A DNA stretch of 64,000 nt from Winkia neuii (GTDB lineage: Bacteria; Actinomycetota; Actinomycetes; Actinomycetales; Actinomycetaceae). Every line of letters begins with the position of its first letter. The first letter of the stretch is position 1. The stretch covers positions 2,153,157 to 2,217,156 of the forward strand of contig NZ_CP118946.1 in NCBI RefSeq assembly GCF_029011175.1, read 5' to 3'. Under the pieces are notes generated by a model. The model was given only the letters and a program-made list of their open reading frames with translations. It made no database searches and had not been told where the DNA came from. This document shows, piece after piece, positions 24,901-33,572 of the stretch. The translations under genes and the position numbers were made by a program.

Positions 24901-25587
24901 ATGCTTGCCGTCCTTACCGCGAGCAGCGACCGCGCCCTTGCCAGGGACCTGGCCCGCTTAGCCCCCTGCGAAGTGGCAGCAGCGCCGCTAACCGAGCAGG
25001 TCGGCCTTCCTTTCCGCCTGCCCGAACGGGACTTCGACTGGATTTTCTTCACTTCGGCCCGCACTCTGCAGTTCCTTGGCGAGGACGGGCGTGCCTCTGT
25101 GCGCAATTCTTCCGCCCGCATCGCCTCGGTAGGACCGGCGACCACGCGGGCACTGCACCGCGAAGGCTTGACTGCGGATTTGGAGCCGGCAAATCACAGT
25201 GCTGCAGGACTAGTAGCTTCGCTCATGCTGCTGTCCCGCCCAGGACAGAACGCCTGGTTGCCCGGCTCTGCCAAGGCGAAACCGACGTTGGCTACGGGAC
25301 TTTCCAATCTCGGGATCACCCCCACCCGCACCGCGGTTTACGACACGATCCCCGTAGGCGAATTGCCAACCGAATATGAATGTGCGGACGTGGTGGCAAT
25401 TACCTCCGCGAGCGCAGCATCCGCCCTAGCCGATCTGATGGTGCCAGCCCCGCCGGTGGTAACCATTGGGGCACCATCTAGAAAAGCCGCACTTGATGCG
25501 GGATTGACAGTGCTGGATTCTGCTACCGAACCCACAGCAGCAGGGCTCGCACAAAGTCTTGAAAGAGTCTCAAAAAAGTTTCATTAA
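24901..25587 (+). CDS. hemD: Uroporphyrinogen III synthase
   Basis: It cyclises hydroxymethylbilane with inversion of ring D. The ATG at 24901, one base past the hemC stop, gives 228 residues starting MLAVLTASSDRALARDL; upstream in-frame extension would run into hemC coding and is rejected. HemD is poorly conserved, but the segments DFDWIFFTSARTLQFL, ARIASVGPATTRAL and VVAITSASAASAL fit the family. Placement in the hem operon makes the call secure. Confidence 0.87.
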   Translation: MLAVLTASSDRALARDLARLAPCEVAAAPLTEQVGLPFRLPERDFDWIFFTSARTLQFLGEDGRASVRNSSARIASVGPATTRALHREGLTADLEPANHSAAGLVASLMLLSRPGQNAWLPGSAKAKPTLATGLSNLGITPTRTAVYDTIPVGELPTEYECADVVAITSASAASALADLMVPAPPVVTIGAPSRKAALDAGLTVLDSATEPTAAGLAQSLERVSKKFH

Positions 25588-25624
25588 CTTTCATTAAAGC
25601 TGTGGTCCGGGATACCTTGTTCAC

Positions 25625-26413
25625 ATGCGTATGCGATTCCTTTCTACCGACTACCCCTCCCCTTTTGGAAAACTCACCTGCTATGCCGGGCAGAAAGGGC
25701 TTGCTGCAATCTACTTGGAAGGCCAAGAACCTCCACTTGAGCTTGGCCTATCTACTCCGATCACCCTGGAACACACGGCCACCCCGGCACGCCAGGCGCT
25801 AGAAGCGGCAAAGGTCCATTTCGCAGAGTATTTTGCTGGAAAACGCACCCGCTTCGACCTGCCCCTAGATCCCTCTGGCACCTACTACGAACGCAAAGTG
25901 TGGAAATCCATCAGCGCCATCGCACCGGGCCAATACAAGCGCGAAAGCGACATCTTGAAAGAAATCCCGATGACGGACGCAGCCTTGGCCGTATCGCACG
26001 CGGTGGAACGCTGCCCACTGCCCTTCGTCATCCCCACTCACATGGTGCGCACCAGCAATCCCCGCAAAACCATTTTTTCCCACGGCCGCGCATTGGCAAG
26101 CACGCTGCGGGCCGGAGAAACCTTCGTCGAGGCGATCCGCACCCTGCAGCAGAAATACCAGGTGCAGGCCGCCCCCGCCGACCGCGCGAGCGTGTGCGAT
26201 AGCCGCCCAGTAGAGGAACTACTCTTCGCCCTCGGCGTGAAAAAGAGCACCGTGCGCACCAAATTTTCCACCCTGCTGGCCTACCTAGACCTCTCTGAAG
26301 AAGAATGGGGCCAGGCAAAATCCCTGGTAGAACACTACTTTGCCGACTATGCACAGAACCTGGGCGCCGGCCCGCTAGCGCACCTGGGCGTTACCATCGC
26401 CCCCCGCTCGTAG
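25625..26413 (+). CDS. Alkyltransferase-like protein (Cys-to-Thr MGMT/Ogt homologue)
   Basis: The central part aligns by eye with O6-alkylguanine-DNA alkyltransferases: GTYYERKVWKSISAIAPGQY matches the start of the DNA-binding domain, and ERCPLPFVIPTHMVR matches the active-site segment that usually reads NPLPxxxPCHRV. The acceptor Cys is replaced by Thr, and the following Arg by Met. The position of the base-flipping Arg finger also appears changed (ALAVS instead of xRAVG). The protein is 262 residues, with about 80 extra at the C-terminus of unknown type. It could recognise alkylated bases without repairing them, as characterised alkyltransferase-like proteins do, or have another role. It lies between hemD and hemB on the same strand. 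Confidence 0.65.
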   Translation: MRMRFLSTDYPSPFGKLTCYAGQKGLAAIYLEGQEPPLELGLSTPITLEHTATPARQALEAAKVHFAEYFAGKRTRFDLPLDPSGTYYERKVWKSISAIAPGQYKRESDILKEIPMTDAALAVSHAVERCPLPFVIPTHMVRTSNPRKTIFSHGRALASTLRAGETFVEAIRTLQQKYQVQAAPADRASVCDSRPVEELLFALGVKKSTVRTKFSTLLAYLDLSEEEWGQAKSLVEHYFADYAQNLGAGPLAHLGVTIAPRS

Positions 26414-26463
26414 CGCCTACCGGGCGCGCTACCATGGCAGGGAAACAAACTGAAGGAGTCTAA

Positions 26464-27441
26464 ATGTCACCGTTCATTCGCCCTCGTCGCCTGCGCACCA
26501 CTCCCGCCATGCGGGCAATGGTTGCAGAAACACGAGTCGCCCCAGCCCAGCTGATGATGCCCGTCTTCGTGCGCGAAGGCATCAGCGAGCCGGTCGAAAT
26601 CAAGGCAATGCCGAGCCAGTACCAGCACACCACGGACTCCATCAAGAAGCTGGCCGCCGAACTGGCAGAGGCCGGCGTGGGCGGCATCGACCTGTTCGGC
26701 GTGCCCGCAGATGAACAGAAGGACGAAACCGGCTCCATCGCGTGGGATCCAGTAGGCATCCTGAACCGCGGCATTGCCGCAGTGCGGGAAGAGGTAGGCG
26801 ACGCCCTCGTAGTATGCGCCGACACCTGCCTGGACGAATTCACCTCGCACGGGCACTGCGGCGTTCTTACCGAGGACGGCAGGGTAGACAACGACCCCAC
26901 TTTGGACCTGTACGCCAAAATGGCACTGTCGCAGGCCAGGGCCGGGGCGCACATGGTTTCGCCCTCGGGCATGATGGACGGGCAGGTAGAGGTCATCCGC
27001 CAGGCGCTGGACGAAGGCGGCTACCAGGACGTGTCGATCATGGCCTACTCCGCCAAGTACGCCTCCGCCTTCTTCGGCCCCTTCCGCGAGGCCGTCAGCT
27101 GCAACCTGAAAGGTGACCGCAAGACCTACCAGCAGGATCCGGCAAACCGCATTGAAGGGTTGCGCGAAGCGCTGCTAGACATTTCCGAGGGCGCCGACAT
27201 AGTAATGGTCAAGCCCGCCTCCCACTACCTAGACGTCCTGGCCGACGTTGCCGGCGCAGTCGACGTGCCCGTCGCCGCCTACCAGGTTTCCGGCGAATAC
27301 GCGATGGTCGAGGCCGCAGCCGCCAACGGGTGGATCGATCGCGAACGCGCCATCGACGAATCCATCGTCTCGATTGCCCGCGCCGGCGCAAACATAATCC
27401 TCACCTACTGGGCGCTGGAATACGCCCGCAGGGGCAAGTGA
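26464..27441 (+). CDS. hemB: Porphobilinogen synthase (ALA dehydratase)
   Basis: It condenses two 5-aminolevulinate molecules to porphobilinogen. The 325 residues contain the two active-site lysines, Lys198 in YSAKYAS and Lys250 in [11 protein letters not shown], which forms the Schiff base. Cys118, Cys122 and Cys132 in the [16 protein letters not shown] loop mark the zinc-dependent type. A ribosome binding site AAGGAG lies seven bases before the ATG. The methyltransferase gene starts inside its stop codon (GTGA). Confidence 0.96.
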   Translation: MSPFIRPRRLRTTPAMRAMVAETRVAPAQLMMPVFVREGISEPVEIKAMPSQYQHTTDSIKKLAAELAEAGVGGIDLFGVPADEQKDETGSIAWDPVGILNRGIAAVREEVGDALVVCADTCLDEFTSHGHCGVLTEDGRVDNDPTLDLYAKMALSQARAGAHMVSPSGMMDGQVEVIRQALDEGGYQDVSIMAYSAKYASAFFGPFREAVSCNLKGDRKTYQQDPANRIEGLREALLDISEGADIVMVKPASHYLDVLADVAGAVDVPVAAYQVSGEYAMVEAAAANGWIDRERAIDESIVSIARAGANIILTYWALEYARRGK

Positions 27442-28184
27442 GCTGGTCTAAGGCTGGGGCGAATCCTTTCACAAAGGTGCTGCCGGGATACACGGCAGCC
27501 CGCCCCACCTACCCGGAGACTGCCCTGGCCGCCCTATTGCAGCACCACCCCCAGCAGGTGGTGGAACTGGGCGCTGGTTCGGGATCGCTAACACGGTTGC
27601 TGCTAAAACACGGCGTGCACGTTGCCGCAGTTGAAGCCTCCGAACCAATGTGCAAACAACTACGCCAGGACACTCCGGACGAATTCTTTACGACTGGTGC
27701 ACTTAGCGTGCACTGCACTGACGCACACCACACTGGACTGCCCGAAAAGAGCGCCGACCTAGTGGTCGCTGCTCAAACCTGGCACTGGCTTGACCACCAG
27801 ACCGCCTGCGCAGAAGCTGACCGGATACTGCGCCCTAAAGGGCGCCTAGCCATCTTGTACAACCAGTTAGATGTGAGCGTGCCGTGGGTGTACCGACTAA
27901 CTCGAATAATGAGGTCAGGGGATGTTCGCCGCGGCGACCCACCCCCACTCGCTGCACCCTTTACCACTCCCACGCGCACCCAGATCAAATGGAACCGCAC
28001 CGTCCACGCAGAGGACGTGATCGCCCTCGGGCGCACCCACGCCTCCTATCTGAATGCCAGCGAAAACTACCGGGTAAAGATGCAGAAAAATTTACTCTGG
28101 TATGTCTATCAACACATGGGACACTCAGCGGGAGCAACCATCACCCTGCCATACCTGACAGACGTTTGGGTTACCACTCGGTAA
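27438..28184 (+). CDS. Class I SAM-dependent methyltransferase
   Basis: With the GTG start at 27438, which overlaps the hemB stop (GTGA), the protein has 248 residues. Motif I for SAM binding is [12 protein letters not shown], followed by an acidic strand end (AAVEASEPM), and [27 protein letters not shown] is typical of the ubiE/type-11 group. A much longer upstream frame runs inside hemB and is not used. Its substrate is unknown; coupling to hemB hints at, but does not prove, a link with tetrapyrrole metabolism. Confidence 0.82.
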   Translation: MSWSKAGANPFTKVLPGYTAARPTYPETALAALLQHHPQQVVELGAGSGSLTRLLLKHGVHVAAVEASEPMCKQLRQDTPDEFFTTGALSVHCTDAHHTGLPEKSADLVVAAQTWHWLDHQTACAEADRILRPKGRLAILYNQLDVSVPWVYRLTRIMRSGDVRRGDPPPLAAPFTTPTRTQIKWNRTVHAEDVIALGRTHASYLNASENYRVKMQKNLLWYVYQHMGHSAGATITLPYLTDVWVTTR

Positions 28185-28242
28185 CTACTCACTTTCCCTT
28201 AGGCCATGTAATATACGGCTCCATAAGGAAAGGGAGGGGAAT

Positions 28243-28848
28243 GTGAAGAAACCGTGCACTGTCGCTCTGGTGGAAGATCACCCACTCATGCGGCTTGGCG
28301 TAGAACAGATGCTAACCAGCGTCGAAGAAATTCTTTTTCTTGGTGGCTACCCCACACTTCCTAGCCTACTCAGCGACGTGCGACCAGACATAGTGCTGCT
28401 AGACCTTAGGTTGAATGACGATTCGACACCTAGCGACAATGTTGTTGCCGCCCGCGCAGCAGGCTGCCAGGTACTCATCTACACTTCGGCCGACGATCCC
28501 TACCTGGTGCGCACCGCATGCCAGGCCGGGGCGGTGGGCGTAGTGCGCAAATCTGACTCTCAAGACGAACTAGTACAGGCACTCCTAGCGCTTGCTAACG
28601 GCTCCGAAGTGGCGGGACTAGACTGGGCCGCCGCCATAGACTCAGACGAACACTTCATCACCTCGGTGCTTACCGAAACTGAACGCGATGTATTAGCCGA
28701 ATACGCCTGCGGACTTACCTCACAGCAGGTGGCCACCAAACTGTCTCTCTCCCTACACACAGGGAACACGTACGTGCGCAACATTCGCATCAAATACCAG
28801 CAGGCAGGCATGCGGACTCGCGAGTCGACCTATACCTGCGCGCGGTAG
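28243..28848 (+). CDS. NarL/LuxR-family response regulator, 3' end frameshifted
   Basis: The receiver domain has the acidic pair Glu11-Asp12, phospho-acceptor Asp54 (VLLDLRL) and Lys103. The LuxR-type helix-turn-helix starts LTETERDVLAEYACGLTSQQVA. The start is GTG at 28243 after AGGGAGGGG. After GMRTR at about 28820 this frame gives an aberrant end and stops at 28848. In the -1 frame the expected RVDLYLRAVEDSV follows and stops at 28898, overlapping the histidine kinase ATG by 14 bases. A missing base near 28820 would restore a protein of about 218 residues. The partner is the sensor kinase downstream. Confidence 0.88.
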   Translation: MKKPCTVALVEDHPLMRLGVEQMLTSVEEILFLGGYPTLPSLLSDVRPDIVLLDLRLNDDSTPSDNVVAARAAGCQVLIYTSADDPYLVRTACQAGAVGVVRKSDSQDELVQALLALANGSEVAGLDWAAAIDSDEHFITSVLTETERDVLAEYACGLTSQQVATKLSLSLHTGNTYVRNIRIKYQQAGMRTRESTYTCAR

Positions 28849-28884
28849 AAGATTCGGTCGTGCCAGCAACGGCTTGGCAGCACC

Positions 28885-31212
28885 ATGATCAATCCTGAGG
28901 CACACGCCAGCGAAACCCACCTGAAACGCCTGTTACTGCTGATTGTTGGCATCTCCGGCCTCTACTTCACCCTAGTTTCAGTACCGCTTGTGGGCGGGCA
29001 GATTGACGGCTCCGATCGGGCTATGTCGCGTCTGCTCGTCACCGTCATCGACGTGCCCATGCTTGTGTGCCTGGTGGCCGCGTGCGCGGTCATCATCACC
29101 GATAAGCTGCACCCAGAGTCGAAAATGATCCCCGTCTGGCAGAGGATAATGGATGCCAGCGCGCGCATCTCCGCATTCTCTACCAGTATCGCGTGCGTGG
29201 TCGCCCTCATCTACGGGATCAACCCGGAGAACGACCTGTTCTCGATGAGGCAGACCTCTAATCCCCTCCCCTTTATCCTGCACGGGGCCGCCCTGAGCTT
29301 GATGTACACAATGCTTACCCTTCGCAAGTGGGTGCTCCCACTGGTGGGGGCGCAAGCATTCCTGGCCTTCTGCGTGCTGGAACGGTATACCGCAACCCCG
29401 GCCAGCCTAGCGCTGATCTTCGTCATCTACGCGGCCCTAATCTCTAGCCCCTACCTTCTGGCCGAATGGGTGGTGGTCCGGGGAATAGCACTGCACACCA
29501 AGAAGCTAGACGACACCCTGGCCCGCCGCGGCAAGGTAGCGCACCACGAAGATCTAGCCGCCACCAACGCCCGCATCAACGCCCTAGTGCACGACTATGT
29601 GATCGCGGTTGCGGTCACCGTCGGGCGCGGCATCAAGGGCGAGGGCGAAAAGGTAGCGCAGGCCGCAAAGCGCGCTTTAGAGGTGATCTACTCAATTGCC
29701 CCGGCAGACCAAGAAACGGTAGAAAGTGACAGCTCCCGGGCCATTTTGGACCTGCCCGAAAGGTTGGACGCGAACCACCTTTTCTGGATCCTTTCAAACG
29801 AAGTTATTTCGCGCGGATTCACCTTTCACATCGCCTCCCTACTGCCCACCATCTTTACTGGGCAATTGACCTTACTGACGCGACGAATTTTTCGCCGCCC
29901 CAACATGTTCGACGGTTCCGCCAGCGCCGATCTGATCCTGGCAGTGCGCGAAGCAATGCGCAACGTAGAAAAGCACACGCGGGCCACCAAGCGGCAGCTG
30001 ATTTTGCGCGCCCACCCGTGGCGGAATTCCCAGTTCTCAATCACCATCCAGGACAACGGGCCCGGATTCGATCCCGCCAAAGCGGGGATGGGCATATTCA
30101 CCTCGATAGTCTCGCGCATCGAGCGGATCGGCGGCAAAGTACAAATAGAGACGGGACATGGCAGAGGCACCGCGGTACACCTATTCCTTTCTTACGGGAA
30201 TATGGCTGCTTCCGGTTCCGCCCGCACCCTGCGACTCGAAGGCTCTACACCCACCTTCACCAAGGTGCTGCGAGCCTTCACCACCCGCCTCCTGCTACTT
30301 CCAATCCCCGTGGTGGCGGCCGTAGCCGGCTACCTCTTCTCTAAGCCCGACACCAACCCGTTTTTGCAGGCACTAGCCACTACGTGCGTTATCATCCCGC
30401 TTCTAGCCATTGCGCTTTCACCTGCCCAATTCCCCAAAAAGTGGCTGCTTTCCCTGTTCGTCCCCTGCTACGTGGGCGCTCCGCTGCTAACCGTGTTGGC
30501 GGGTTCTACCTACCACCACACGGGGGCAGGCATATACCCCTACACGGTGATGATCGTCCCCACCATGTGGTTGGTAATTCGCGACCGCAAACTGATGGCC
30601 TGCATTCTGGCCGCCCTAGGGTGCATATGCACCATCATCCCGTACGCCTACCTGGGCTATTTCACGCACGCACTACTGTGGGCGCTGGTTCACACCGGCG
30701 GCATGTCCATGTTCTTCCTACTGACGAAGTACTCCATTGACGGAGTATTCATTTCCATTCAGGCACACGAAGAAACCCAAGCCCTGTTGAAGGAACGCGG
30801 CACAAACGCCCTCGAGATCATCCAGTTGCGTCGCCGCCGCTTTGAAGCAGTACGCGCCGAATTGGGCAGCTTCCTTTCCAGGCTCGCCGAGGGCGAAGAC
30901 CCAACACTACTGCAGGACCAGGCGCGAGTAGTGGAAAATCAGCTGCGCGATTCTATTCGCGCAGCCGGACTGATGGTGACGCCACTGGTGGGAACCGTGC
31001 GAGCCGCCCGCATGCGTGGGGCACATATTCGCCTAATGGACGATTCGGCGGGGAGAAGCGATCTTAGCGAGTTGATCAAGATCGCGAACGACCAGATCAG
31101 TAAGGCCGGCCCGGACGACACGGTAACGGTGCGCGCGCTGCCGGCCGGGCGCTCTTATACCGGCACGGTCGTGGTAAACGGAAACGTAATGCAGGCTGGC
31201 GGACACAGCTGA
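28885..31212 (+). CDS. Sensor histidine kinase with two membrane modules
   Basis: The 775-residue protein is the partner of the response regulator before it. The N-terminal module (about 10-200) has six or seven hydrophobic helices. A likely phospho-acceptor His236 sits in ALVHDYV. The HATPase domain follows, with N-box REAMRNVEKH (Asn360), DNGPGFD (390-396) and GMGIFTSI. Unusually, a second membrane module of about five or six helices follows (about 465-610), then a cytoplasmic helical domain with ALLKERGTNALEIIQLRRRR to the C-terminus. In the common order the ATPase domain is last. The next gene encodes a PspC protein, so envelope stress sensing is a reasonable guess, not shown. Confidence 0.82.
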   Translation: MINPEAHASETHLKRLLLLIVGISGLYFTLVSVPLVGGQIDGSDRAMSRLLVTVIDVPMLVCLVAACAVIITDKLHPESKMIPVWQRIMDASARISAFSTSIACVVALIYGINPENDLFSMRQTSNPLPFILHGAALSLMYTMLTLRKWVLPLVGAQAFLAFCVLERYTATPASLALIFVIYAALISSPYLLAEWVVVRGIALHTKKLDDTLARRGKVAHHEDLAATNARINALVHDYVIAVAVTVGRGIKGEGEKVAQAAKRALEVIYSIAPADQETVESDSSRAILDLPERLDANHLFWILSNEVISRGFTFHIASLLPTIFTGQLTLLTRRIFRRPNMFDGSASADLILAVREAMRNVEKHTRATKRQLILRAHPWRNSQFSITIQDNGPGFDPAKAGMGIFTSIVSRIERIGGKVQIETGHGRGTAVHLFLSYGNMAASGSARTLRLEGSTPTFTKVLRAFTTRLLLLPIPVVAAVAGYLFSKPDTNPFLQALATTCVIIPLLAIALSPAQFPKKWLLSLFVPCYVGAPLLTVLAGSTYHHTGAGIYPYTVMIVPTMWLVIRDRKLMACILAALGCICTIIPYAYLGYFTHALLWALVHTGGMSMFFLLTKYSIDGVFISIQAHEETQALLKERGTNALEIIQLRRRRFEAVRAELGSFLSRLAEGEDPTLLQDQARVVENQLRDSIRAAGLMVTPLVGTVRAARMRGAHIRLMDDSAGRSDLSELIKIANDQISKAGPDDTVTVRALPAGRSYTGTVVVNGNVMQAGGHS

Positions 31213-31235
31213 GCACCTAGGCAAAGGCAAAGAAC

Positions 31236-31258
31236 CGGGGAAATCAGGGCTTTCCCCG
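31236..31258. terminator. Small hairpin between the kinase and PspC genes
   Basis: CGGGGAAA (31236-31243) pairs perfectly with TTTCCCCG (31251-31258) around a 7-base loop, 24 bases after the kinase stop. No T-run follows, so termination is uncertain. Confidence 0.4.
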
Positions 31259-31294
31259 ATAGCAGTCTCCTTCCCGTTCTGACACCATTGCATT

Positions 31295-31612
31295 ATGAGC
31301 GAGAACTTCGACAATAATCAGCCAAATCCGAATCTAGGCGGTGCGGGCCAGGGCTTCAACAACGGCCCGAGCTTTCCCGGTTCCGGCGCCCCCTACTACG
31401 GCCAGCAGCAGAATCCAGGTCAAAGCAAGCGGCCCTTCCTTTGGCGCAGCCCTACAGACAAGTGGGCCGGAGGGGTGTGTGGAGGTCTAGCCGAAAAGAC
31501 CGGCGTGGATTCAGGACTAATACGCCTAGGATTCCTGGTTCTGTGCTTATCATGGGGCACCGGTTTCATCCTCTACCTGGCTGGTTTAGCCCTTCCCAAA
31601 CGGAACTGGTAG
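31295..31612 (+). CDS. PspC domain small membrane protein
   Basis: The 105-residue protein has a Gly/Asn/Gln/Pro-rich cytoplasmic N-terminus (about 1-48) and a C-terminal PspC domain: PTDKWAGGVCGGLAEKTGVDSG followed by a hydrophobic helix (LIRLGFLVLCLSWGTGFILYLAGLAL) and the tail PKRNW. PspC domains occur next to, or fused to, sensor kinases of this DesK/LiaS-like kind in actinobacteria. It probably acts with the preceding two-component system at the membrane. Confidence 0.85.
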   Translation: MSENFDNNQPNPNLGGAGQGFNNGPSFPGSGAPYYGQQQNPGQSKRPFLWRSPTDKWAGGVCGGLAEKTGVDSGLIRLGFLVLCLSWGTGFILYLAGLALPKRNW

Positions 31613-31691
31613 TAACAGAAAAGCGGGCCTGCCTCCGGTGGGAAACCTCTGCGCAACATGCGGGCGCGGGGGTAAGTGAGACAATGAGGCC

Positions 31692-33086
31692 ATGACTACT
31701 TCTAAAGACGCATTTACTAAAGCTCAAGTAGCAATCCCCGGCGGGGTAAACTCGCCCGTCCGCGCTTTCGGTGCCGTAGGCGGAACACCCCGTTTCATCC
31801 GGAAAGCGCAGGGCCCCTACGTGTGGGACGACGAGGGCAACAAATACGTCGACCTGGTGTGCACCTGGGGACCGTCACTACTAGGACACGCCCACCCCGA
31901 AGTAATCGAGGCCGTGCGCGAAGCAGCGAAGAACGGCCTCAGCTTTGGCGCTCCCACTGACACTGAAACGGCACTGGCTAACGCCATTACTGCGCGCGTG
32001 CCCGCTGCCGAAAAGGTACGCATGGTATCTACAGGCACCGAAGCCACCATGACCGCTATCCGCTTAGCCCGCGGATACACGGGCCGCGACATGATCGTAA
32101 AGTTCGCAGGCTGTTACCACGGACATTCAGATGGGCTGCTAGCAGCAGCCGGGTCCGGCGTGGCCACTCAGGGGTTGCCGGGTAGTGCCGGCGTTCCTGC
32201 AGGCACCACAGCCGACACCATTGTGCTGCCCTACAACGATGCGGATGCTCTGCGTGAGGCGTTCGCGAAGTACGGGGACAAGATCGCTTGTGTGATCACT
32301 GAATCTTCGCCCGCAAACATGGGCATCGTGCCGCCAGTTGCCGATTTCAATCAGGTGATCCGCGAAGTTACTGCGGACGCGGGCGCGCTGATGATCATGG
32401 ACGAGGTCCTTACCGGCTTCCGCGTTTCTGGTGCCGGATTCTGGGGTTGGGAGGCCGGTTACAAGCCTGCTCTGCCCGCAACTCTTCCCGAGGCTGCACT
32501 TGAGGGCGCGGATGCGCGCGGGCAGTGGGTGGAAGAGCAGTTGAAGGGAGCAAGCTACAGCCCCGACATCTTCACCTTCGGCAAGGTTGTCGGCGGCGGC
32601 ATGCCGCTGGCCGCACTTGGCGCGAGGGCGGAAATGATGGATTACTTGGCTCCGCTTGGTCCCGTCTACCAGGCGGGTACGCTGTCGGGTAACCCGTTGG
32701 CCACAGCTGCCGGGCTCAAGACTTTGCAGCTTGCTGACCAGGGAGTTTACGACCATGTGGACAAGGTTTCTGCCCAGCTGCAACAGGCGTTGCGGGACTC
32801 CTTAGAAGCCGAGGGCGTGCCCTACACCCTGAATTCTGTAGGGAACCTGTTCAGCCTGTTCATGGGCCAGAACGTTGCGGGCGGAGTGCGCAACTATGAC
32901 GAGTCCAAGTCGCAGGACGAAGCGCGCTACACCGCCTTCTTCCATTCGATGCTCGATGCCGGGGTAGCGTTGCCGCCCTCGTGCTTTGAGGCTTGGTTCC
33001 TTTCCGCTGCGCATGACGAAGAGGCCATGAACGTCATCTTCGACGCGATCCCTGGCGCTGCCCGCGCCGCCGCGCAGGCTAAATAG
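31692..33086 (+). CDS. hemL: Glutamate-1-semialdehyde 2,1-aminomutase
   Basis: This PLP enzyme turns glutamate-1-semialdehyde into 5-aminolevulinate. The 464 residues include the N-terminal PGGVNSPVRAF, the PLP phosphate-binding STGTEATMTAIRLAR, MIMDEVLTGFRV with the pyridine-binding Asp, and the Schiff-base Lys298 in FTFGKVVGGGMP. There is a 25-residue insertion near 245-270 relative to the common core. It completes the C5 route with hemA. It stands after the two-component genes and is followed by a terminator. Confidence 0.95.
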   Translation: MTTSKDAFTKAQVAIPGGVNSPVRAFGAVGGTPRFIRKAQGPYVWDDEGNKYVDLVCTWGPSLLGHAHPEVIEAVREAAKNGLSFGAPTDTETALANAITARVPAAEKVRMVSTGTEATMTAIRLARGYTGRDMIVKFAGCYHGHSDGLLAAAGSGVATQGLPGSAGVPAGTTADTIVLPYNDADALREAFAKYGDKIACVITESSPANMGIVPPVADFNQVIREVTADAGALMIMDEVLTGFRVSGAGFWGWEAGYKPALPATLPEAALEGADARGQWVEEQLKGASYSPDIFTFGKVVGGGMPLAALGARAEMMDYLAPLGPVYQAGTLSGNPLATAAGLKTLQLADQGVYDHVDKVSAQLQQALRDSLEAEGVPYTLNSVGNLFSLFMGQNVAGGVRNYDESKSQDEARYTAFFHSMLDAGVALPPSCFEAWFLSAAHDEEAMNVIFDAIPGAARAAAQAK

Positions 33087-33102
33087 GCCAGACCCTTTCT
33101 TC

Positions 33103-33163
33103 CCGCCAGTCCCGACTGCTTCCTCCACGGAGGTAAAGGCAGCTTCGGGGCTGGCGGCTTTTA
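33103..33163 (+). terminator. Intrinsic terminator after hemL
   Basis: CCGCCAGTCCCGACTGC pairs, with one bulge and one G-T type mismatch, with GCAGCTTCGGGGCTGGCGG, followed by CTTTTAATAATC. It lies 16 bases after the hemL stop codon. Confidence 0.85.
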
Positions 33164-33204
33164 ATAATCTTTCAAAATTACGGTTCACAAGGAGTCGCTA
33201 ATCT

Positions 33205-33227
33205 GCTACCTTGTTAAACAAGGTAGC
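33205..33227. promoter_or_regulatory. Perfect palindromic operator upstream of padR
   Basis: The arms GCTACCTTGTT (33205-33215) and AACAAGGTAGC (33217-33227) are perfectly complementary around a single A. The element ends 21 bases before the padR start codon, where an autoregulatory PadR operator is expected. The absence of a T-run and the strict symmetry favour a protein-binding site. Confidence 0.75.
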
Positions 33228-33248
33228 TGGTACTGCAAGGAAGTGGCT

Positions 33249-33572
33249 ATGGCTGAATCGCAACTACGTCGAGGAATCGTGGAACTAGCCGTAATGGGCA
33301 CGTTAAGAAACCACCAAGCTTACGGCGGCGCGCTTATCACGCTACTGAAGGAACAAGCTGGACTGGAAGTCTCAGAAGGGACGCTCTACCCGCTCCTGAC
33401 CCGCATGCACAAAAGCGGCCTAGTGAAAACCAAATGGGAACCATCCCCGGCCGGCCCACCACGCAAAATCTATTCACTGACGGCAAAGGGAATCGACCGC
33501 CTGAATCATCTATATAGCGAGTGGCAAGACCTGGCCCACGCAATCGACCTCATTATGAAAGGACACCAATGA
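33249..33572 (+). CDS. PadR-family transcriptional regulator
   Basis: The 107-residue protein is a PadR winged-helix repressor: LRRGIVELAVMGTLRNHQAYGG, then SEGTLYPLLTRMHKSGLV as the recognition helix and wing, and KIYSLTAKGIDRLNHLYSEW leading into the dimerisation helix. The start at 33249 fits the AAGGAAG ribosome binding site; the in-frame GTG at 33243 overlaps that site. It heads an operon with a DUF5808 protein, a PLDc_N-type membrane protein and an ABC transporter, and probably represses it through the palindrome just upstream. Confidence 0.92.
   Translation: MAESQLRRGIVELAVMGTLRNHQAYGGALITLLKEQAGLEVSEGTLYPLLTRMHKSGLVKTKWEPSPAGPPRKIYSLTAKGIDRLNHLYSEWQDLAHAIDLIMKGHQ

Noticed and set aside
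27330..27437. An upstream extension of the methyltransferase frame into hemB
   Set aside because: It overlaps 112 bp of hemB; the GTG at 27438 overlaps the hemB stop in the usual coupled way and fits methyltransferase length.
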